Assembly: GCA_000320545.1 (NCBI GenBank)
Contig: ADNK01000697.1
Coordinates: forward strand, 1-64,000
Direction of reading: 5' to 3'
DNA: 64,000 bases
DNA from: Bigelowiella natans CCMP2755
Lineage: Eukaryota; Cercozoa; Chlorarachniophyceae
A program made the position numbers and the translations under genes. Under the pieces are notes generated by a model, which did not search any database, had not been told where the DNA came from, and saw only the letters and a list, made by a program, of their open reading frames with translations. This document shows, in pieces, positions 48,012 to 60,962 of this stretch (positions within the stretch are counted from its first letter, which is position 1; each line of letters opens with the position of its first letter).

Positions 48012-49133
48012 TCATCCTATTAACCACTCTCTTCCTATCAACGTTTTATCTGTCTGTCGATGTCAATTCGCTTGTTATCATCACAGGATGCTGATTATGA
48101 TTAGTGTGTGTTATTACTACATTAATGTGCTGCTTTTTCATCGTTTAGGTGGGTTCGATAGAGGACAACAAAATGGGTGGATGGTACAGCTACAGGTGGC
48201 TGATGATGATGATGATGATGATGATGATGACGCACACGTCATGTCATTCGCCGCAACATCTGGCACATGATGATATCATTCTTCCTGCTGCCTCATGTAA
48301 AGCGTAGCATTGACACACCACCACTACCCTGGTTGGTTGCGTCTTTTTATGGTATCTCATTTCCTTCCCCTCTTTCTTTCCCATTGCAGCTTTCCTCTTT
48401 ACAAATCGGCCATCATTTCCATATCAACAGAATGTCGAAAGCAGCGCTGAATATGGCTACACGTTGCTCTGCACTCGAGGTGTTATTGGGTTTGAATGGG
48501 TGCTTGGTTGGCAGAGAGGCGATGTTGTACTTCTAGCTGCCTAACAACAGTACCTGTGGCCTTCTTCTTCTTTTTCTTCTTCTTCTTCTTCTTCTTCTTC
48601 TTTGTTGGTGCTGCTGATCTCAACAAATACGTCCAGCTCAAAAGGCATGGAGTAGCGTCGATAAGCCTCCACCCTGGGACCGTTGCAACTGACTTCACAA
48701 AGTATTAGTTGTAGTAATAGTAATGGTTTTTGTTGTTGTGATTGTAGCAGTAGCCATAACAGTAGTAGCAGTACCATCTGCTTTCCTTCTCATACGGGTG
48801 CTGATAACGTCGCGTTCTTTCTCACCTCGCCCTGTGCTACTTTTGTTCTCAGAGATTATCGGAAGAATGTAAAACCCGAAAAGCTCTTTCCTGTCGATCG
48901 TGCCGCTTCTCAGGTGGCCACACTCCTGAAATGCACTATTTTTTTAGTATGAAAAGCAGCTCTTCATCACCTAACTCTAATTCAGAATTCGATGGATACT
49001 TGTTAAAACCACTGATATACTTACTACGATAACCCTGGAATACCATACGCAGCTCCTGAATATCATCGAAGGAATAGAGCTAAAAGATACAGGCAAGTTC
49101 TTTGCATGGGATAAAGAGGTTCTTCCGTTTTAG
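46547..49133 (+). CDS. Short-chain dehydrogenase/reductase (C-factor-like SDR)
   Basis: An NAD(P)(H)-dependent oxidoreductase with a Rossmann fold; substrate unknown. Eleven exons join in phase: 46547-46648, 46770-46858, 47003-47118, 47431-47582, 47666-47727, 47912-47957, 48149-48195, 48431-48479, 48637-48701, 48853-48913 and 49053-49133 (TAG), giving 289 residues. Landmarks: the cofactor motif GASRGIG in YALVQGASRGIGLEMTKQLL, LDVTDSQS, NSAG in VLDILVNSAG, the catalytic Ser in VIANISARVGS, the YxxxK pair in YSYRMSK, and the family tail LHPGTVATDF, FPVDRAASQ and TGKFFAWDKEVLPF. The first exon (MFLSLSWSLRPARAWVLRTN...) is Arg/Ala/Ser-rich, like an organelle presequence, so mitochondrial or plastid import is possible. 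The initiator choice is supported by the phase-0 join after TSTTM. Confidence 0.93.
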
Positions 49134-49974
49134 AAACCGTTCAAATCCGATGACAGGTGCATGCTAGCACAGCCTCAATAGTTTTGATATTTCGGAAACG
49201 CTACAGGCTCAGCAGCTGTTTGTTCTCGCTAGATAGGTGGATATATAGTTAACTTTCACAAATAATACAGTTTGATCATAGCATGAAAATCGTTGCTGCA
49301 TTGTAATGTGGTCTGCCCTGTTACGTAACAATCTACCAACTCATTGGAGTAACGCTCAGATGAGAATAAACATAGCACGCTTTGTGATCGATTCATAGTA
49401 CGTGCACTCTATTATTCTAGTTTTTTACTATTTATACCATAAATCCTCCCTGTAGCTGCTACTGGGTGTAGACGTAGTGTGCTGCTACTGCCGTTTTCAG
49501 CTTCGCTTGTAACAGTGCGTACATGTATCATCACGCAAAAGCTATAGTACATACCACATTTGTCGATTATGCAGCAGGTGTGATGTCCATATGTGCGTAG
49601 TGAAAAGTGAAAAGCAATGCTAGAATGTTGTGTGTGTGTGTATATATGTACATATTTACATGCATATCCATGTATTTATATTCTGGATGTAGCCTGCCAT
49701 GGATAATCATTTGAACCACACTAGCGATGATTCAAGCGTCGTCTGTATCATGCATGCTATGGCGCCGTAGAATTCTTGTGTACTAACTGACGCGCATATA
49801 GCTACAGCAGGCAACACTTCTTTACATGCAGCATATTTGCGACAATCATCGTGGTTTTATATGAATGGCTCGTATAAATAGATGTTTGTTTCCCGGTTCT
49901 ATCAGTACATGACAGATGTTGCATATCTAGGCGTACACACGACGACCACAAAGCACAAACATACACACACGCAG

Positions 49975-50010
<36 letters not shown>

Positions 50011-50305
50011 CCCATGATTTACTAGATGTAAATATAAATTGCATTCGAATGTTTATATGAATATATGGATATATTTCTAGTACATGCTGTGGATATGAAA
50101 AGCACTTATAACATGCGTTACCTATCGACTGCACCAAGATTATTATGCCTATAATGTTCTGACGGAGAGGTAAGAATTCTACTTATCAGCTATATATTAT
50201 TCTGAAGCACTGCTAGGTTCTTCTTGTCGATGCTCAGGTATGAAAGCAAAGTCTGCTAAATCAGCAGCAGCTGTCCCATTGAATCACGACTATTTGTTGG
50301 TATAT
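49134..50305. other. No gene; CATG-rich stretch and (TA)n array
   Basis: 49.13-49.8 kb shows the CATG/CTAG-rich composition. A (TA)n array lies at about 49979-50007. It separates the convergent SDR and chorismate mutase genes. Confidence 0.55.
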
Positions 50306-51323
50306 CTAATCATCAAGTGGTCTTTCAAGAAGATACTTCATCTGAACTTGTTTGGTAAGTTCCATAATCTCCTCATATCTACAGTGAACACATTCATAAT
50401 AATGGCTGTTAGCTTGAGGAGGAGGGGGAGGGGGAGGGGGGGGAGGAAGAGACTTAGCTCTGAAAAGTAGCTTTGATCGTGTGTGTGTTGATAGTCAGAG
50501 TAGTATGATTTCTTACAAATCAGAGATAGCTTTGGGGTCAAGCTTTCCCTTTTGGCGGTCAATTTCCTCTAAGAGTGGACAAGATAATCTACTCAGGTAG
50601 GCTAGGAAGAAGAGACAATTGTTGCTGCGTGCAGTCGGTGGTGGTGGTGATGGTGATACTAATGATGACGACGAAGTTTGTTGAATAAGCACTAAAAGGA
50701 AGGGGTATGTCACTTCATCTGGGAACTTTAATAGTAGCGTCCAAATGAGCATCATCAGCACCAACATAAGCTATAATCAGGCAAGTTGGTAGGTATGAGA
50801 ACGTGCAATAGTAGCTAGTGACTGATGGCTTTTGTGTGAGTTGATGGAAAATAACTTGGTTTACTACTTTGTTTGGGTTGTTGTCCAATCTCATCATCGA
50901 GCATGCTTAAGACCTCTGGATTTCCGTATCTGTTATTACATGGTGAAGGAGTAGTTGTGTAAGTATGGTATTTCCATAGAACATATGCTGAGATGCATGT
51001 GGAGTATCTGTAGGTTTAATTTATCGCTCTTGGACTCTCGATATCTAATTAATTCAGTATTTTCAAGTCCTCCCTTCTTTCTCTATTTCTTGCTCACATT
51101 ACATGATGGCGTGTGTACATGATGCTGCTGCTAGTGCTGTTGTGTCATCTTAGGATGATGGATCTTACGCGACAGCCTTTAGCTTGACTCTTTGCAAGAT
51201 TTTTTCTTCTACATCAGGCTTGGTAATCATGCTACGAATGCCTTTGATATCCTGTTTATATCCATGATTAATGCACCACATCCCATCAGTATCGTCATCA
51301 CCACCGTCAATATTCTTATCACT

Positions 51324-51364
<41 letters not shown>

Positions 51365-52339
51365 TTACCTTTGCTTCGAGCAGTCGCTTCACCAATTGCC
51401 GATTCTATTGACATGAGAATAATTTTATAAACAAAGAAACATAGGGATACGACAACGATTATCACTTCCACAAAGTAGTAATATAAATAATGATGATGAT
51501 GATGATGGTGGTGGTGATGATGATGATGCAGCATATGGAACATCTATTCTTTCAAATTGACTGTCAAGGTAGGAGCGACTAGATACCTATATATGTGATC
51601 ATCTATTTATATTCGCGTCGTATTCATGCGTATTGCGATCATTCATATGGAAGAGTACTGACATTTCGATACTTGATTTCAGCGACAAATTTGCCATAGT
51701 TTATGCGTTTTGACAACGCCTGAGTACATCAATAGAAACAGAAACAAATATATATATATATATATATATATAAGAGTGTATTATTACCTCTATGCTACCC
51801 TATTCCATGTCATCCTACATTTATAAATTAGATATAATGCGTTTATGTGTGTTGTGTGCTCATGCCTGTAGGAGAGCAACATCGCATGTGACGCTGCTTC
51901 CAAAATGCTGGTCCTAATATTATAAATATATGAAGAGGTGAAAAGAACAAAAAGGGAGAGGGGGGGAGGGGGGGGAAGACGAGGCGTATTAAAAAAAAAC
52001 ACTATGTAGGTACGAAACACGGTATGATGATGAGGATTATATGCTATAAACATTGCACTATCAGTTGTTGTACACACAACGCCAGCATTGCCCTTTTCTT
52101 CTTCTTCTTCTTCTTCTTCTTCTTCTTCTTCTTCTTCTTCGCACCTCTCCCTCTTTGCACAGCGTAGTCAGCACCTATTGAAAGTACCACATATGATTAT
52201 TAAACTAAGTATAACATCTCTCCTCTTTATATCATCGGCTGCCACTGTCCCTCTTGCATCCTCTCCCCCCCTTCTTTTCCTTCTTTCGAGATGAAGAAGA
52301 AGGTCTCATACTTTCCATGCAGACTATTAATATAAGTGT

Positions 52340-52379
<40 letters not shown>

Positions 52380-52873
52380 CGTTGTCGATTTACTACTACT
52401 ACTTTATTCATGTAGAAGTCAAGTATCTTGTCGTTGAAGTTCCACTTCCCTATTACATCAAACAACAAACAGCACTATATCATCGTACAACTTGCGATCG
52501 TACACATACATTTGGAGATCAGATGCGACATATCGTTGCATTGTAACATTGACCTCTCTCTCTTTTGTAACGCAGTGTATATAGAATTATATTTAAATAA
52601 TAGGTGATAATTCTGTTTCATCGTAATTTGTTAACACAGATCATGCGCTGCTGTCAATACAACATACGTCATACGTAAAGATCTTCTGCAACTAAATATA
52701 TGTGGGGGAGGGAGGGGGAGTGTGTGGGTGTGGGTGTAAGATATCAGCATGTTTTACCATTAGGCTCACGCAATGCCTTCGGCCAACTCAACTCTGGAAG
52801 CATAGGCTTAGGAAGATACTTGTACCTAGCAAGATGGGAAATACCTCAAACACACACACACACACACACACAC

Positions 52874-52922
<49 letters not shown>

Positions 52923-53612
52923 ACACACATACACACACATAGGATTCATAGTTCTGCTGCTTTACGGTGTGAATGGATGCTCATCCGGGCTTGTGTATCG
53001 TCTCATTGCTGCATGGACTTTCTCATTTTCCGTTAGATAATAAGAAAAATAAGACCCTTGAAACTGCGTTGCACCACCTTTATGAATGCATCAGGTTTAG
53101 GGGAAGAAAGCACGTAGTAATAGTATAAAAAGTTCTGACTAAATAGTTATAAACAGTATTTTTATCAATGTCATCACCACCGTCATTACGTCCTCAATCC
53201 CAATTTGTCGATCACCTGCGCCTTTGATGCATATCCCCTCTTTCTTATAAGAGGTCGGGTTTTGCTTGAACTGCGAACGCTCAATTAGCCCGAAGATAAT
53301 TGTATCTTCTAATCTAACCAGCTCTCGCCTGGATGATTAATAGATGCAAATAATAACAGCAAGTAGGGAGAGGGGGGGTTTTGCATGAGTAATAATCCTA
53401 AAAATATTTTTATGTAGGATTGTAGCACTCCTATTAAGTAGCACGTATAACTCAAATTATCAAGGTACGACGGAGTTTTGGGATGTAGCATCACTATTGA
53501 TTGACTAGCGGTTCTTCTTCTACTACTACTACCTCAATTTATCAAGGTTCAATGGAGCGAATTCGAATTTTGACTCCGGAGAAGAAGAAGAAGACTCGGT
53601 TGCCAGAGACAT
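50306..53612 (-). CDS. Chorismate mutase (eukaryotic AroQ type)
   Basis: Converts chorismate to prephenate, the branch point to Phe and Tyr. Thirteen exons join in phase: 53612-53533, 53328-53216, 53077-52966, 52825-52758, 52449-52403, 52174-52145, 51913-51866, 51719-51659, 51404-51369, 51241-51169, 50929-50868, 50568-50517 and 50378-50306, for 284 residues. Family landmarks in order: RELVRLEDTIIFGLIERSQF, MRRYTSPDEHPF, LPELSWPKAL, NDKILDFYMNK, FGSSVTCDVALLQ, ALSKRINYGKFVAEIKYRNV, VEEKILQRVKLKAVAYG, LDPKAISDLYEEI and ELTKQVQMKYLLERP. The catalytic Arg/Lys in LEDTIIF-proximal and LSKRI/GKFVAE segments are present. There is no N-terminal targeting extension (MSLATESSSSS start), suggesting a cytosolic enzyme. 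The intron after DVALLQ starts with GC, not GT. Most introns hold a microsatellite. Confidence 0.95.
51328..52918. repeat. Microsatellites in chorismate mutase introns
   Basis: TA at about 51328-51361, TA at about 51750-51772, TTC at about 52097-52140 (abutting a donor site), GT at about 52339-52373, and CA then GA at about 52850-52918. Confidence 0.9.
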
Positions 53613-54655
53613 GGCCTCTTTGCCTCCGCTAGTATAATGCGTGAATACGTAGAATAGGTCAAATTTTATGCATAGAACTAACTATTGCACTCAAAAATGG
53701 AATGTAAATACTACAAATTTGGGAAGGATGAGCGTCCTATACGATCGATGACTTTTTGAAAGATATCAATCGACGCTCTCTTCGGAAGATACTTTGTCGG
53801 GCAAGACGTTAAGATTAATATCTCACAATTAATGAAATATCATCTCGGATTCTACTCAAGGAGCGTTTAACTGTTTTTGGGGGGGGGGTTTACGTGTGAC
53901 TTGAGGTGGGGTTTGAGGTGACAGGGTATTTTAGCAGCGACATGAAAAACATGTTGTCGCGGAGAATAATTGGATCGATTCATGCATATTAAAGCACTTT
54001 TTACATTGTTCTCAGATGTTTCTCGATTATTTTTATGTCCAAATTCTCTTCGAATGCTTAGGAGGCAGATGGAAAAAAAATTATACTGAATATATCTGCC
54101 AAATGATTTCATGTTTGAAAGAACATAAACAATACTTTATACAATCCACTTCCAGCCACCACCCCTTGCTAACCGGAACCGGTTTCCTGTCCCCACTTAG
54201 GGAGGACAACCAATATTCGGGCAGGAAATCCTTGATTATGAATGTTATTATTATAAATTTCATTATAGTATTGGGGATCTATGTGGGACTAATCTTCGCC
54301 CCATCAACTCCTCTGCTACAAGGGTACATATAATGCTGGTACAATCTCTCAAAATGCTCGCTTTGTATGATAGCGTTTTCGGTGCTACAGGAGCACAATA
54401 TACATTCTCGGTATTTCTTCTATTCTCTCCGCTGCCCAAATCCTACATTTTTCGGTGAGATACACCAAAATCGCATGAAATGAGAGAAATATTCCAGAAC
54501 GTAATTGAACACTTTCTATAGCGGTTGATTCCGGGGAAGAACGCTCTTCGACTGGATGCGTGCGCTGTTATCAGAGCATTTGCCGCCATCGTCTTGGTAA
54601 AATTATTTACGTTGATGGAACAAACAGGTTGCAACAATTTCGCTTAATTATGCAG
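53613..54655 (+). other. Intergenic and possible 5' exons of the EF-hand gene
   Basis: Plus-strand blocks with hydrophobic character read near 54235-54312 (IIVLGIYVGLIFAPSTPL) and 54393-54455 (TIYILGISSILSAAQILHF); a further block at 54514-54599 encodes GKNALRLDACAVIRAFAAIV. They could be membrane-spanning exons of the downstream EF-hand gene, but phases do not join cleanly, so they are not included in it. Confidence 0.35.
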
Positions 54656-56431
54656 ATCCTCTCGTTGGACGTTCCTGCGGCTCGCGTAAACTATCACAAG
54701 TGAGCAAGGAGGAGGGGGGTGAGGAGGAAAGGAGGACATGAACTATCGTTTGGGTGTCGTTGAATGGAATTTGTATCTGATTTTGGAAGCAGTAAGAGCC
54801 TGAATTTATCATTGTTGAACTGCTGATTCCTACCGATCGTTTAGGGCAATTCTAGCTGTGAAGACATTGAAGGAGAGCCTTCCAAATCGAACGGTAATAT
54901 GATGATCATGATGCTTCTAATAGAGATACTAGTACTCTTTTTGGTGTCATGTTTTCTGCGTACGAAGAATGATGTATTTGCAACCACCCATCTTTCTTCT
55001 GTTATCATGCGTAGTAGTAGTATCAAAAAAACGAATGGCATTTTAGCCAGCCGCACTACTTGCCTTCTGTTTTCATGTGTAGTATCGAAGAATACGATGC
55101 ATCTGTTGTATGTACGTAACTGATTTCATTCCGAATTGTTCGTCGTGTAGGCGGATGGTTTGTTCTCTCAGTTGGATCAAAATATGGACAAGTAATAGTG
55201 AAATCATTATCGACTTAAATATCACCACGTATTGCATCGATCGATGTACGAATTCTCTCTTCAGGTCACTAGACGAGGTCGAGATGACTAAGATGGTCTC
55301 CAATAAGTCTTTGCTGGCGGTTGACAAGGACGGCAACGGGCAGGTGGAAGAGAACAACAGTAGAAGGAGTGGTTATAGTGGTAGTTGTTGTATAATAGGA
55401 ACAGTAAGTGGGAGTAGAGGTTTTGGATGTCAGAACTACAGCATCTTTTACCCCGTAAATACACGAAATTGCTACTACAAATATAATAGTGAAGAACATA
55501 TTACATAGATGATATTCATTTGATACGGTAAATTGAATTAGATTGATCTCCAAGAGTTTCATAATTGGGCTAAATTGAATTAGATTGATATCCAAGAGTT
55601 TCATAATTGGGCTAGCCAGCTCGAATGCTCAAGCAAGAAAGGGGTAGTACAATTTGTCTATGTTTCATCACCAGGTTCACCCTTGTCCTCCTTATCATAT
55701 TAGGATCAGGAAAAGGGTACATTTTGCTCGAGGTTTTGCGATAATGTGTTCTCAGCTTCTATAGCTAGACAGCATGCGCTCAACCACATTCGAGACTTAT
55801 ATCCAATCGGGTATTAAACTTCTTTTCACAATGGTGAATGTATAAACTATCCCCACCTCTCCAGCTAATTTGTTGCATTGTACACCATGTGCTGCATGCA
55901 GGAGTGTCTTAAGCTCTTTATTTGACTTCGAACGAGGCATGGATCAGGTTATTAGCGTTTATCACACAAGCAACGGCATTTCATAACAATCAATTCTATC
56001 ATGAAATGCTTAGGAGGAAAAGATTAAAAATCTTTTCGCTAAGAAATCATGCAAGGTATTATTATGCGGCCAAATGGCTTTCTCTAAACCAAGAGCGCTC
56101 TCTATTGTATATTTCCTCCTCACTGCTAACACATGGTGGTTGTTCTTTCACTAATACTTCTCCTCTCCTGTATGATGATGCCAGAGAATCTTGCAGTCTG
56201 TCGATCGGACTAATTTCTTTGCAGATTTATTATGCTTCTCATGGTAAATATTCAAGAATTATGCTAACATCACCTGGAATATTGCGTTGCTTTATTTATA
56301 TAAGAAAGGGCTATTGAAGTGTTTTTTTTTTAAATTCTCGTAGGGCTGTGTTTGCTGTATCTGCGGTGGCTTATTGTCTCAAGATGCGGGCCCATAAAGA
56401 GCGCGGATTAAATGATAGCAAGCAGGAGTAA
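54656..56431 (+). CDS. EF-hand calcium-binding protein, family not recognised
   Basis: Exons joined in phase: 54656-54685, 54845-54893, 55151-55191, 55265-55343, then about 55704-55810 and about 55902-55947, and a terminal exon ending near 56431. Two EF-hand-like loops lie next to each other: DQNMDKSLDEVE, then DKDGNGQVE with canonical Asp, Asn and Gly positions. They are preceded by RWTFLRLAAILAVKTLKESL and followed by FCSRFCDNVFSASIARQHAL. The last exon reads either AVFAVSAVAYCLKMRAHKERG with stop at 56431, or another frame with an earlier stop, depending on how a microexon near 56226-56244 is spliced. Ca2+ binding is a family-based inference. Upstream hydrophobic blocks suggest it may be a membrane protein. 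Confidence 0.55.
55536..55613. repeat. Tandem duplication of about 42 bp
   Basis: Two copies (cores CCAAGAGTTTCATAATTGGG) lie head to tail in an intron of the EF-hand gene. They differ at only one or two positions. Confidence 0.88.
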
Positions 56432-56479
56432 TTTCATTACGTTGCATTTATTCACTCCAACAGTGTGCAATAATAGACA

Positions 56480-57330
56480 TAATAGTGTAGAATCGGAGAA
56501 CACTGTGTAGCATGGTGTCATCGTAGCTAGCTCACTAGCTCTCGTCTTAGCACAGACATCTAAAATTGCATTGCCAGGTATTCAAAGCACACATGATGCA
56601 TGTGTAAATGCGCAGCAGCTGCTGCGTACTTTTAATCGATCGTGCATGCGATGCATGCATCGAGCATCGAACCCGCCGTCCAGTGCAGTACTTCGTGCAA
56701 GTGTAGCGGTACAAACATGTAGGTGTATAGGTGCAGAGATAGTTTGCACAGCTCTTGCAAGAGCTACTACATGCATTAGGATGACAATTGAAAATGTTGC
56801 AATTGATGTGCAAAATCTGTCTCGTGGGCCATGCAGCATGCTAGCATGAAACACATAGCAATGTGGCCATTGTGTTACTCTCCATGGCCTGTCGTCTTAT
56901 TAATAAGTGCATTCACACCGCGTAGTGTGGTTGATAAATGTAGTCGTCTAGCAGTGCATATAGTGTCCCTATCATGTATATACATGGCATGCACGGGATG
57001 CTAACGTGGCACATCGATCGTAGCGCACATCGCCAGCTGCTCTACTAGAATATCATTTCAATGCGTTTATTTAGCACGCCCTTGTGTGATGAATGATTGA
57101 TGCATTGTCAGTACTAGCTAGCTAGAGCAGTATGTAGCGTGTAGGGTACATGAATATATCACATCATAAAGAATAGTAATCGATGCGTAGATGCATCGCA
57201 CGCACGTAACTTAGAAGCAAGAATCTGCTGTAAGTCAGATGCTACCAAAGCAATGCCAGGACAAACAACACAGAGTGGAGAATCGAGCTTCATGATGCAG
57301 CGTGTTTGCTGCATATGTGTTAGAATTAGA
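56480..57330. other. CATG-rich gene-free island
   Basis: Dense GCATGC, GCTAGC and TGCATGCA words and no microsatellites. It shares a 20-bp word with the 29-kb island (about 56774 versus about 29707). No exon was found. Confidence 0.6.
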
Positions 57331-57374
57331 AAATAAAATTAAGAACAACATCACGTACTTATACGTCGCACACA

Positions 57375-59430
57375 TCAAGTCCCACGCAGACGTAGAACCA
57401 AATGGAGCGTGGATTCTTTTTGGATCCTATAATCTTGAAGCGTTCTACCATCCTCGAGCTGCTTTCCAGCAAATATTAAACGTTGTTGATCTGGTGGAAT
57501 ACCTTCTTTGTATTGGATTTTATCTTTGACAACCTTGATTGTGTCGGAGGAATCAACACTGAGGGTGATGGTTTTTCCGGTTAATGTTTTCACAAAAATC
57601 TGCATCGATCCGCCAAGTATTTTCGATGCAAATTGCAATGTGCACCCATCGGTTATATTGTAATCTTGAAGGGTTTTCCCTCCTACCTCGCTACTAAGTT
57701 GCTTCCCTCCATAGCTTAAGAGTTGCATCTCAGGAAGCACGGAAGTAACCTTCCAGATCTTATACTTGAGACTTTCTATGGTTTCTTTCGTCCATACTTG
57801 AATGCTTGAGGTGCCTTCTGACTTCTGAATGAAGACTGTTATGCTCTTGCCTTCGCCCTCTCCTGTTGGTAATTGAGGTCTGCTAATTTTGAGGTTTGAA
57901 GAAAGAAGCCATGGGTGACCGAGACGGTCAGTGGTGGGAACCTCATTGTTTAGATCAACTTCCACGATTTTGTTTTGATTTTGGCCAATGTCGTAGTCGT
58001 AGATGTAACCCCAAGGATCGATCACCCTTCGATCCGGAGCGAGTAGCAGAATGTTGTTGCTATCAGGGGATACAGCAGCAGCAGCAGCAGCAGTCTTAGA
58101 GAGAAGCATCGCAACTTCATCATATAACTCTTGGCCACGTACGTTGGCACGTACGACAACAGTACCCAAAATCTTCTTGTCATTCATGATACGAATGGAA
58201 ATCGGACCAGTAGAAATAACATGCAGAGTAGTTCCTGTCTCGAAGCATTCGTTGGCAAGGAAGCTTGAGTTGCGATACGGTTCATGAGGGATAGCATTCT
58301 CCCATCGTCCATACACGTGTGCAAGGTGGCCTCCGATCTCCCCCTTCTCTTCTTGCTTTGGTTTAGTTTCAGTCTTCTCCAAAGTCTTCTTCACAGCCGT
58401 CCAGATACGATTGGTACGCAGCCTGCTTTTACAAGCGTCATAGATCTCTGTCTTTGTGATCAGTTTGAGGTCCTCTAGTTGAGGCACCTCATTTTCTAAG
58501 AAATCCTTCTGAAACCACGCAGCGTCTTGGGTGTTGAGGCTTGATAAAAAGCTTTTGTAGCTATATTTACCGACTCCAGGCTTGATCTTCATCTGTAAAG
58601 AAAGCAGGCAGGTGGTGACGTGAGAAGAATAAAATAATGGTTAAGAGCATATCTGCTCGTCATTAGAAAGACGAAGAAAGAAGATCGGAAGCAGTGAGTA
58701 GCGATCACGTTTGAATGTGGATTTTATTTCTCCGAAAGACTAATTATTGGCACCCCTGTAAATACTAATTAGTGGTCATATTTCCAATATATATGCCCTC
58801 CTCCCCCCCCCTCATGTTGATTCTCAATCACCTACCAAGGATAAGGGAGGCGAAGCTAAAGATGTTTGCCTGGTAGCTTCTGAATGGACAATGATCTGCA
58901 TTTCTTTCACCGCCGTAGTGCGTTGATCGCCTTCTTTTATTCCGAATACCTTTTCCGCAACGAAGTTTTTGATAGTTGCAATGGTATCGGCCTCAGAAAA
59001 TGCTGCCCTGAGCGCTTTTGCTTTTGATCCTTTACGCGTCCCCATGACGCGCAGCCGGTAATTCTTGCCTACGCGCAAACCATAAACGAACAGCGAGTCT
59101 TCGGCCTCCACCCCGACCTAGAATAACAAAACGATGGTATATATAGTTAGTTACTTACTAGTGTTCAGAAGAGCTCTACTACTTACTACTGCTGCTGGTC
59201 TCTGTTCTTTTCCTACTCCACACACTGCTATTACTATCACTATCACTACTGCTACTACTACTGCTACTATTACTTGTTCAAGTGTTTGCAGAGGATTCTC
59301 TGTGATTTTAGGACCGCTACGTTTACCCTTGACGATCACCAAATCTCGTGGCATGTGTCCCTTCAACTCCTACCCAATACCAAACACCATAGAATACAGC
59401 AGGTCAAAGACAATATAATAGTTTGGAATA

Positions 59431-59505
<75 letters not shown>

Positions 59506-60912
59506 AGTGAGCTTCAACTCGATATTTTTTGTAATATATGTTGCATGATTATTAGAGTACTCAGCCCGTCATCGCATCGAAGGCGGACAGACTCTATAAC
59601 GTAACATATCTATCCAGTCATGGATGATAGATATTGCCAGCATATTTATCATAAAATCTATATGCGTGATACTGGGAATATCCCAAGCAACATAGTCATT
59701 AAAACTTTTTTTGAACTGACAGTCTTGTTCTTATTCTTGTTCTTCTTCTTCTTCGCTACAACATGTCCTTCAATCTCTCATCCTGTCTAATCTTCATCGA
59801 GTAGGGGAGGTAGCAGTAGTAGTGTTGCTTACCTCAAATCCTCTTTTGCATTCAAATTGCAATTCTCTTACTCTTGAAGATCTCTCTAGGCGAATGGCTT
59901 TGCAATTCCACGAGCTGGTAGAGACGTAAAAAAACGGTACAGAGAAGAACGCGTTGAATTTCACTACCTTTGCCCCTGTTCTTGGAAGATACATAGATAT
60001 GGGGCTATTGGAATTGATTGCCTGCCCCTTTTCAGACTTAAGCTCAACGCATTCCTTTGGTATCCTGTACTTAAGTTCCAATCGTTCGACGACCTCAGAG
60101 AGGGCCCATCCAGGCTCCATCTGGAAAAGAGGCAGCGTCCTTTTCGGTGTGTTGACGACAACAGTTATGTTTTCGTCTTTTGGGATCCAAAGAATCTCAT
60201 CCCCCTTAGGCAAGTCTTTCATCTCAAGCTCCGCATCCATCATACGGCAAGTGCCATTAGAGTGTTTATATAGAAGGATGTAATCCTTACGATTCTTATT
60301 CACCTTGCTTTGGACTTTATTAATAACTTCCTTGACCTTCTTGCCATAACCATACGCAAAAATGCGTTTCCCTGTCTTAGTATCATACGCTTCATCCCAG
60401 GTGCATCTAATTCCGTTCTCAAATTTTGCATCATCCTGAACTGCTTCAAACTTACGATCTAGGCATACAAGATTAGCTGGTCGCAGCCTATCAAGCTCGG
60501 TTTCCTCGTCCGCCTCATCAAACTTGCGAAGGTTTTCAGGCCTGATTTTTACTAATCTTCCGACTCCTTCTAATTTGCATGGATAGCGTCCATCTTCGGT
60601 GAGTTCGCCTTGGATTGTCTGTGGCGTGACGAAGGGAGCGATAGTATTAATGAAGACATCACGAAATTTCAATATTTGTGAGACGAATTAACGAACGAGG
60701 GGGGTGTGGTCATAGTATAATTCAATTGCCATGCCGTTTTTTAGAGTTCTAAATAGCCCTCTTTCTTTGTCATCTCTTACCGCTTTCTTCCCATTATAAT
60801 CCACTGCTTTTTTGAGTCCATGGACAACAACGATATCTGCTTTCTTCAAAGGCTGATATGTTCAAAAAGGAGTTACAGTACGAGCATACTCATTGTTAAA
60901 GTCGGTGGTATA

Positions 60913-60962
<50 letters not shown>

